Source: Providencia burhodogranariea DSM 19968
Lineage (GTDB): Bacteria > Pseudomonadota > Gammaproteobacteria > Enterobacterales > Enterobacteriaceae
DNA length: 64,000 bases
Direction: 5' to 3'
Assembly (NCBI RefSeq): GCF_000314855.2
Contig: NZ_KB233222.1
Location: 280,013-344,012, forward strand
Part shown: positions 58,453-64,000 of the stretch, one piece after another
Layout: each line of letters begins with the position of its first letter
How positions within the stretch are numbered: the stretch's first letter is position 1
Translations under genes and position numbers: made by a program
The notes under the pieces: generated by a model
Databases searched by the model: none
What the model saw: the letters and a program-made list of their open reading frames with translations, nothing else
Told to the model about the DNA's origin: nothing

Positions 58453-59249
58453 ATGAGATTAGTTATGTCTGATGCTATTAAATTAATGACGTTTAATACT
58501 TACCTATCAGATATTTATTTGTTTAGTCTTCGTGCATCAACATAAAAAACTCGTATTAATGCGATGATAAATGATAATATATTTTCTGATATTGAAATTG
58601 TGATTTTACAATCAGTTTTTAGTTCGGGGTGAAAAGTGAGTTGTTTAATAAAATTAAGTGATTAGGTGTTGTTTGTCATACGGCAGTTGTTGAAAAATAT
58701 AATGAATCTATTGTTTCTTGTTGTGATGCAAATGATTTTTGGAATGCAAGGGAAGATACGTAGGAAATAACTCAATAAATTAATACAGGACTCGCGATAT
58801 TATCTCGCCATCCTATTGTTTTTTCTAATACAGAATGTGGCTCGGAGCGCTTTAGAACAAAAGGTGCGATCAGATCTATTATTACAATTAATCAATTGGA
58901 TTTCAAATTTTAATATCAAAGATGAGCAATCGATTATTTTGGGAGGGGGGCAATATGGACATGAGTACTGTTGAGCATAAAAGAACAATAGAAGCAATCG
59001 GATGGGGAGAACCTGAGTATATTAACACTCACCCTTCATGGGATATTGCAACCAACAATATAATAAGAGAATCATTCATCGAATTAAATACATCGATTGC
59101 TCATAGATTATATATTTTCAAAAAATGTTTTATCAATTAAGGATAAAATACGAGTAATTAAAATGACAGAAGGTTATACATATCATAATAAATTATTTTT
59201 TGATTACTCAGAACATTATTCTGTTGTGGCTGAAATTGAATTATTGTAA
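58453..59249 (+). pseudogene. sphingomyelinase C-like gene, heavily decayed
   Basis: Several frames joined give an endonuclease/exonuclease/phosphatase-fold sphingomyelin phosphodiesterase: SDAIKLMTFNTYLS at the start, DIEIVILQSVF, IILGG followed by a frameshift into FNMDMSTVEHKRTIEAIGW-like sequence, HPSWDIATNNI, and a final DYSEHYSVVAEIELL. Motifs correspond to TxNxY, LNExF, GGDxN, TWDxxTN and DHxPV of Gram-positive and Leptospira enzymes. Many stops and shifts show it is non-functional. Confidence 0.75.
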
Positions 59250-59284
59250 TAAAGTAATTTCAGCCAAATGTTAATATAGGATAT

Positions 59285-60154
59285 TTATTGTATTTTTACA
59301 TAGGATAATATACGCTCAGACTGCGTCCATAACAGTGAGCCACCTTCATTTTCAAATAGAAAATGCTGGCAATTTGGAAAGCGTGTCGCGAGTATTTTAC
59401 CAAAATCGGGAGAATGGACTGTACTCTCGTCTTTTTCACCATACCATAAAGATACAGGACAATTAATTTCCTCAGCTTGGAAAGGCCATTCTTGTAATGA
59501 TATTAGCAAGTCTTGAACATAACCTAGATTTCCTTGAGAAAATGCTCGATTCATACAGTCAGTATATGCTGGTAAGAAAGATTCTTCGTTGTAAATATGT
59601 TGATCTACTTCCGCACTATAATGGAGAATAAACGCGAGTAACCATGGGGCAGTGACGTTTTTCTGTAGCCAATCTGATAATGCCTCTGGTGTATTTCTAG
59701 CTTGTTCTAGCATACGAATAATATCAGAACGTAGTAATGCTTTAGTTGCTGGATGATCAAATTGATCTTGCCCTGCTACAAGAGAAAGCGAACTAGGTTT
59801 GCCATAAAAAGCTAAAGCCATTGCAAACACGCTACCTTGAGAAAATCCAACTACGGAGTATTGTTCAATTTTTTGAAGTTTCAATAAGGTTGCAATATCT
59901 GCGGCGAAGCGTGGAAGTGATTTATGTGAATCAGGTGAAGATCCTCCTAAGCCTGCTCGCTCTGGCACCATAAGCCGAATATTAAGCTTATCAAGCAAAT
60001 CAATACCAAATCCTAATGTCCCACTCATACCCGCCCCAGTACAGAAAATAACAGGGAAACCTGTTTCTGGACCTGATTCATACCAACATAAATCACGGCC
60101 ATCCGACAGCTGGCATGAATATTGGCGAATATTGGTGAGTTTATTGATTTGCAT
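59285..60154 (-). CDS. alpha/beta hydrolase
   Basis: 289 residues. The nucleophile elbow GFSQGSVFAMALAFYG carries the catalytic serine. An oxyanion region reads CTGAGMSG, the acid lies in WYGEKDESTVHS, and a candidate catalytic histidine is in CQHFLFENEGG, though the usual GxH is altered. Probably a cytoplasmic esterase or amidase; the substrate is unknown. Monocistronic, convergent with the sphingomyelinase relic. Confidence 0.85.
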   Translation of the reverse strand: MQINKLTNIRQYSCQLSDGRDLCWYESGPETGFPVIFCTGAGMSGTLGFGIDLLDKLNIRLMVPERAGLGGSSPDSHKSLPRFAADIATLLKLQKIEQYSVVGFSQGSVFAMALAFYGKPSSLSLVAGQDQFDHPATKALLRSDIIRMLEQARNTPEALSDWLQKNVTAPWLLAFILHYSAEVDQHIYNEESFLPAYTDCMNRAFSQGNLGYVQDLLISLQEWPFQAEEINCPVSLWYGEKDESTVHSPDFGKILATRFPNCQHFLFENEGGSLLWTQSERILSYVKIQ

Positions 60155-60358
60155 CGTTAATTCCTAGTTTATTCCTAAATTGGCGTATCTAAATAATACG
60201 TCTTGCCATAAGCAACGCTTGAGATGGCTAAAACGAAAACATTAGCTTGAATTTAAATAATAATTAGCATAATAAAAGAATAGTAAGGTAATAATTAGGT
60301 ACAATGCAAAAAAAATTAATCTTAAAAAGGTTATTTTTCTTATTAATAAGGGATAATT

Positions 60359-60604
60359 ATGGGGTTTTCAGAATCAGATAAGCAATGTTTACTTGCTGTA
60401 AAAGGCATTGGCCCAACAGTGATTAGCCGTTTAGAGCAAATGGGGTTTTCAACATTGGTTCAACTCAGTGAGGCATCCTATGAGGAAATTTTAATTTCTG
60501 GCGCTGCATTGACGAGAGCAAGCTGCTGGAAAAATAGTCCTCAAGCGAAAAAAGCCGTTGAAGGCGCTATTGCGGCAGCTAAGCAAGCAATTAATAATTC
60601 ATAA
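60359..60604 (+). CDS. small helix-hairpin-helix protein
   Basis: 81 residues dominated by one HhH unit (LLAVKGIGPTVISRLEQMGF) with a second helical half (TLVQLSEASYEEILISGA) and an alanine/lysine-rich tail. It resembles the C-terminal domain of TfoX-type proteins and other non-specific DNA-binding HhH modules. AGGGATAATT precedes the ATG. It is convergent with mutH; a DNA-related role is inferred from the fold only. Confidence 0.75.
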   Translation: MGFSESDKQCLLAVKGIGPTVISRLEQMGFSTLVQLSEASYEEILISGAALTRASCWKNSPQAKKAVEGAIAAAKQAINNS

Positions 60605-60739
60605 GAAATTGGGCAGATCTGTCTTTTTACTCAGTTATAAATGGAAGATTAATTTTATTAAATCACAAGTAAATAGGCTGGATATATCTAAAGTATTTCA
60701 AGATACCGCACGACATACGCAATCTTCTAAAAGAGACTT

Positions 60740-61423
60740 TTACTCGATTTTAAAGTGCCGAGCCAAAAGTGGGGCAGTAAAATCTTTTTTCAAATAGAAG
60801 CCTCTAGGCAATGTCATTATAGGTTGCCCAAATTCACCGATTCCTTCTGTTAGTGCTTTGCTATTTGCCGCTTTGGGGCGTATTTGTAGTACTTGCCCAT
60901 GGCGTGCAGTAATCGTTTCAACTTTCCCTAGCACAATTAAATCTATCAATTCTTCCCAATCTTGGCGTAATAATTGTTCTTCTAGTGGGGAAGGGCTCCA
61001 AAGTAGAGGGCTGGCAATACGCCGTTGTGCTAGTGGTATTTGGCGTTCGCCTTCAATAGGAAACCACAAAACACGCGAAAGCTTGCGGCATACATGGCTA
61101 TTTTCCCAAGTTAAACCACTGTTGCCTGTTAAAGGTGCAACAGAGACAAATGTTGTTTCAAGTGGCACGCCATGTCGGTCGATAGGGATCGTTTTTAGTT
61201 CAACACCGATATGAGCAAAATCTTGCTCAGGCTTACTGCCTGCAGTAGCACCTAAAAAGTACTCTAACAGCATACCAACCCAGCCTTTATCTCGTTTAAG
61301 GTCGGGAGGGATTGGTAACCCAGAATATTGAGCAAGTTCACCGAGAGTATAACCAGCGAGTGCTTGTGCTCTATCCATGAGATCGGATTCATTTTCAGGG
61401 GGAGATGGCGGTATAAATTGCAT
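60740..61423 (-). CDS. mutH: DNA mismatch repair endonuclease MutH
   Basis: Nicks the unmethylated strand at hemimethylated GATC sites after MutS/MutL recognition. 227 residues from ATG 61423, the start that aligns with E. coli; the frame is open further upstream but with unconserved residues and no ribosome-binding site. [35 protein letters not shown] (D, E, K active site), [11 protein letters not shown] and LPRGFYLKK are all present. Its presence implies Dam methylation in the host. Confidence 0.96.
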   Translation of the reverse strand: MQFIPPSPPENESDLMDRAQALAGYTLGELAQYSGLPIPPDLKRDKGWVGMLLEYFLGATAGSKPEQDFAHIGVELKTIPIDRHGVPLETTFVSVAPLTGNSGLTWENSHVCRKLSRVLWFPIEGERQIPLAQRRIASPLLWSPSPLEEQLLRQDWEELIDLIVLGKVETITARHGQVLQIRPKAANSKALTEGIGEFGQPIMTLPRGFYLKKDFTAPLLARHFKIE

Positions 61424-61602
61424 GATTTGATTAAAAAATGACCATAAATAATCCACAAGGTTTAAAAAGTATATCACTTTTTATAATAGATAATTAATCT
61501 ATTGATATACCAAGAAATAATAGTTTATATTTCAAAAAAACTTTCAAAAAGAATTGGGTTATTCAAGTTCATCCCATGATAATCACAGGATCATACACTA
61601 GG

Positions 61603-61611
61603 TTATCCACA
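61603..61611 (+). promoter_or_regulatory. DnaA box
   Basis: A perfect TTATCCACA, followed by AGG and a TTGGATAAC 8 nt on. Confidence 0.6.
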
Positions 61612-61721
61612 GGATTCTTGGATAACTGTGAAAAACTTCGATTACTGTGTGTATTTACAGGCTTGACGTAACTGATTTTTTGACAAGCATCACAAAAAAT
61701 GTGCAAGTTAAATACATTCCT

Positions 61722-61730
61722 TGTGGATAA
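61722..61730 (-). promoter_or_regulatory. DnaA box, opposite orientation
   Basis: TGTGGATAA, the exact reverse complement of the box at 61603, 110 nt away. Confidence 0.6.
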
Positions 61731-62068
61731 ATCATACATTGATTGATCTTTGTTCACTTGAACTCCTATGTAATAAAGTCTAAAAGACAAACAGTGTATA
61801 GGTCTATTTTCTTTCCACATCTTATTGATTTTAATGATTATAAGTTTTATTTACTTTTTTCTACAGAAAGCAGGTTGGGGATATACCCTAATTACCATGG
61901 GGTTGTTAACATAGATATCCACAGAAAAAGTGAATAACATCCTTATTATTCACTTGTGGTGTTTATAACTTAGCTCATTTCTGTGCATACTGGTTATACT
62001 TTAAGTTATATTGTTGTCAACTGAATCTTGTTAATCAAGTTATGCCATCTAGATACAACCTAAAATAC

Positions 62069-63742
62069 TTAAGGAGCCTTATCTTCTGTAGGCTTAAACC
62101 AAGCAGATTTAAAATCAAACCAACCAAAAGTATTCATTCTTGCGCCACGCATGGTTTTTTGACCTTGTAATTCTAGCCAATGATGGAAAATAGGATGAAA
62201 AATCTGTAAGTCTATAAGGCTCTCACACCAAGACTCTACATTGAGCTGTTGGTTACGCCACAATGATAATTCTTCAGAAAGTGAAGAGCTTAAGCATTTC
62301 CGTAATAGTGGCATTTCATACAAGGTTGCAAAAATAGAAAATTCGAGAGGCTTAAAGAAATTAGCCGTTGCTAGCCAGATATCACTATCTACTCCGCCAT
62401 TGAACCATTCATCATAATTAACAATTTTAATATTTAGCTCAATACCTTGAGTTTTCAATACGCGTTTCATTATTTGGCTAATGGAATAAAATTCGTGATG
62501 TTGATGAAAAAAAGTGACAGTCAGCTCGGTGAGATCGGCTGGTTTTGGTAATTGAGTTAGCATCCGACTATGGTGCCAGTGTAATAGTAAACCATATGCA
62601 GGCGCCCAATGGCGTTGATAAAATGGCTCACAGTGAGCTAGTAAATTAATAGGCGTTAGAAAACTACATAGCCACTTACGGACATCGTTACGTTGAGATA
62701 ATGTTGATCGTTGATCCATTAATAAAAAGTAGCAGCCTTCTTCCATGCGACTTTCTAAAGAATCATTTTGTTTATTGTCGCTATCCATTTTTAAGGTAGT
62801 ACAGACCATTTGCTCTGAAAGTTCAGGAACGACCCAAATAGTTACTTCATCGAGAAGCGCTCTATAGCCAAAATAACGTTCAAAAGCAGTGATAGTGAGC
62901 TTTTGTGGTAAATTTTTCTCAACCTGATAAGGACCAGTACCAATCGGCAACTTGTCAAAATCGTCAAAGGCCTCCCACTCTTTAGGGATAATTGCTGCAT
63001 GAGGGCTACCGAGCAACAATGGTAATTGTTTGTCGGCTTCACTTAATTGAATATCAATGACGTAAGGAAGTGGCGCAGTAACAGATTCAATATGGGAAAA
63101 TAGCGGCCAACAATTTTTTAAGCGCAGAAGTGAATAGATGATATCGTCGACCAACATTTCTCGACCATGATGAAAATAAATAGCTGGCCTTAAATAAAAA
63201 CGCCACTGCGTATCACTGATGGCTTGCCAGTGATGCGCTATACCGTTTTCGACTTCCCCTTTTTCCTCATTTATATGTGTTAGTCCATTAAATATTTGGC
63301 TCATCAAATGAATTTCGGAGCGCCGCATGGGAGTTCCCGGGAGTAAATTTGGAAAATGACGATAATAAATAATGCGTAAAAGGCTTTTGCCTTGCCGGTA
63401 ACTACGTTCTAACTCAGATAGTACCATCTGACGAATTATTTCTTTGTCACCAACTAACGCGACAAGTTTTTCAATACTTTCTTCTTTTAGGAGATGTTCA
63501 GCCTGCGCCTGTTGTAACTCTAAACCATTGACATGAAAAAGAAGGGTCGAACGTTTACCTCGACCAGCTTCAGCTTGCCAACTTAACCAACCATTATTTT
63601 GCATATTATTGAGCAAAGTACGAACGTGACGGCGAGAACAAAATAAGGTATCGGCAATGTTTTGCAGAGTCGTTTCACTGTTTTGCCCCTGGAAATGTTG
63701 CCAAAGACGAATGAATTGTGTTTGTAAACGAGAACTGGACAT
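62069..63742 (-). CDS. sgrR: sugar-phosphate stress regulator SgrR
   Basis: Activates the sRNA SgrS during glucose-phosphate stress. 557 residues: an N-terminal winged HTH (about 1-110, TLFCSRRHVRTLLNNMQNNG) and a long solute-binding-protein-like domain (RIIYYRHFPNLLPGTPMRRS, DDIIYSLLRLKN, PIGTGPYQVEK, NTFGWFDFKSAWF). This is the diagnostic SgrR architecture. It is divergent from a small RNA gene with an SgrS-like 3' end. Confidence 0.95.
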   Translation of the reverse strand: MSSSRLQTQFIRLWQHFQGQNSETTLQNIADTLFCSRRHVRTLLNNMQNNGWLSWQAEAGRGKRSTLLFHVNGLELQQAQAEHLLKEESIEKLVALVGDKEIIRQMVLSELERSYRQGKSLLRIIYYRHFPNLLPGTPMRRSEIHLMSQIFNGLTHINEEKGEVENGIAHHWQAISDTQWRFYLRPAIYFHHGREMLVDDIIYSLLRLKNCWPLFSHIESVTAPLPYVIDIQLSEADKQLPLLLGSPHAAIIPKEWEAFDDFDKLPIGTGPYQVEKNLPQKLTITAFERYFGYRALLDEVTIWVVPELSEQMVCTTLKMDSDNKQNDSLESRMEEGCYFLLMDQRSTLSQRNDVRKWLCSFLTPINLLAHCEPFYQRHWAPAYGLLLHWHHSRMLTQLPKPADLTELTVTFFHQHHEFYSISQIMKRVLKTQGIELNIKIVNYDEWFNGGVDSDIWLATANFFKPLEFSIFATLYEMPLLRKCLSSSLSEELSLWRNQQLNVESWCESLIDLQIFHPIFHHWLELQGQKTMRGARMNTFGWFDFKSAWFKPTEDKAP

Positions 63743-63796
63743 AAAAGAGGAACTCCGCTAATGATTACATCAATTTTTTATTTTTTAACATCGGTT

Positions 63797-63802
63797 GATA
63801 AT
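63797..63802 (+). promoter_or_regulatory. candidate -10 box of sgrS
   Basis: GATAAT with no good -35 at the expected distance (A/T only), which fits a promoter that needs an activator such as SgrR. Confidence 0.45.
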
Positions 63803-63807
63803 AGGTA

Positions 63808-63910
63808 CCAGTAAGTAGCTCGTTAGGTCTGCTAATTGGCAGGCTAACTCCCCCTAATTATTGAGTAATGGTATCTACCAGCCGATAGTAATCCTATCGG
63901 CTTTTTTTTT
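63808..63910 (+). ncRNA. sgrS: short SgrS-like small RNA, no sgrT
   Basis: Divergent from sgrR, as in E. coli. The 3' part (TATTGAGTAATGGTATCTACC) parallels the E. coli SgrS seed that pairs with ptsG (TGACTGAGTATTGGTGT) and is followed by a Rho-independent terminator with a long U-tail, as needed for Hfq. A likely start near 63808 gives about 100 nt, less than half the E. coli length, with no room for the 43-codon sgrT. A second stem (GTTAG...CTAAC, about 63822-63847) lies 5' of the seed. Confidence 0.7.
63881..63910 (+). terminator. sgrS terminator
   Basis: GCCGATAG-TAATC-CTATCGGC followed by nine T. Confidence 0.92.
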
Positions 63911-63919
63911 GTCTTTTTT

Positions 63920-64000
63920 TCGTCATATTTCAAGCTGTAGCTGCGTTGGCTGCAATCGCTACTAGGACCACATACTGATGCATGCTCTCTTTTTTCGTCA
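63920..64000 (-). repeat. dispersed intergenic repeat, third copy (partial, at window edge)
   Basis: CGTCATATTTCAAGCTGTAG then CTGCGTTGGCTGCAATCGC match the outer end of the repeats found between iolE and iolB (CGTCATACTTCAATTTGCA). The element continues past the window. Confidence 0.6.

Larger units (their letters stand above)
61424..62068. other. mutH-sgrR spacer with DnaA boxes
   Basis: About 645 nt upstream of mutH and downstream of sgrR. It contains two perfect DnaA boxes in opposite orientation (61603, 61722), a one-mismatch copy at 61915, and A/T-rich flanks. A minus-strand frame at 61569-61820 lacks a ribosome-binding site and is probably chance. Confidence 0.5.

Noticed and set aside
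61569..61820. 83-codon minus-strand frame with a CDAC motif between mutH and sgrR
   Set aside because: No ribosome-binding site, overlaps DnaA boxes, and no recognisable family.

Overview
The window is chromosomal DNA from an enterobacterium, most likely Providencia (Morganellaceae). The evidence is AT-rich sequence, enterobacterial housekeeping genes (mutH, speAB, metK, sgrR, yceJI, hcp-hcr, sprT) with the divergence expected for this group, a Serratia-type secreted chitinase, and a myo-inositol cluster with short intergenic repeats of a kind I associate with Morganellaceae and Xenorhabdus/Photorhabdus. This rests on reading, not on a database search.

Layout. 1-2.6 kb: glgP (cut by the window edge) and glgC on the minus strand, with no glgA between them. 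3.2-3.6 kb: a small XRE regulator and a possible 23-residue peptide. 3.7-29.8 kb: a myo-inositol regulon comprising a degenerate oxidoreductase-like gene, iolR, iolA-iolD, iolG, a 57-codon small gene, iolT with a PTS IIA-like gene, and iolG2-iolC-iolE-iolB. Related GAAATGAA-containing palindromes lie before iolA, iolG and iolG2 and are probably IolR operators. 10.5-20 kb, splitting the iol regulon: a contact-dependent inhibition (CDI) locus with cdiB, cdiA, cdiI, an extra immunity-like gene, an orphan CdiA C-terminal module of colicin D type with its immunity gene, and a DUF4926-like gene.

30-40 kb: class II deacetylase, NAD(P)-binding protein, FUSC transporter, an isolated mdcG, a GST, yceJ-yceI, a membrane-anchored unknown, a secreted penicillin V acylase-like amidase and tehB. 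40-49 kb: clcA, hcp-hcr (with FNR-like and NsrR-like sites; tehB has a matching NsrR-like site), a HEAT-repeat protein, an M-box magnesium riboswitch before an mgtE lacking the usual N domain, sprT, and a BigR-type repressor with two YeeE/YedE half-transporters. 49-64 kb: chiA, a frameshifted membrane-protein pseudogene, metK, speA-speB with a long leader, a BudC-like reductase, a heavily decayed sphingomyelinase pseudogene, an alpha/beta hydrolase, an HHH protein, mutH, a spacer with DnaA boxes, sgrR, and a short SgrS-like sRNA without room for sgrT.

The dominant themes are inositol uptake and breakdown to acetyl-CoA and a three-carbon semialdehyde, interbacterial competition through CDI, and nitrosative, magnesium and sugar-phosphate stress responses controlled by recognisable DNA or RNA elements. 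Nothing here is clearly a wholly new system. The most unusual parts are the toxin/immunity reserve behind cdiA and several candidate RNAs and small genes.
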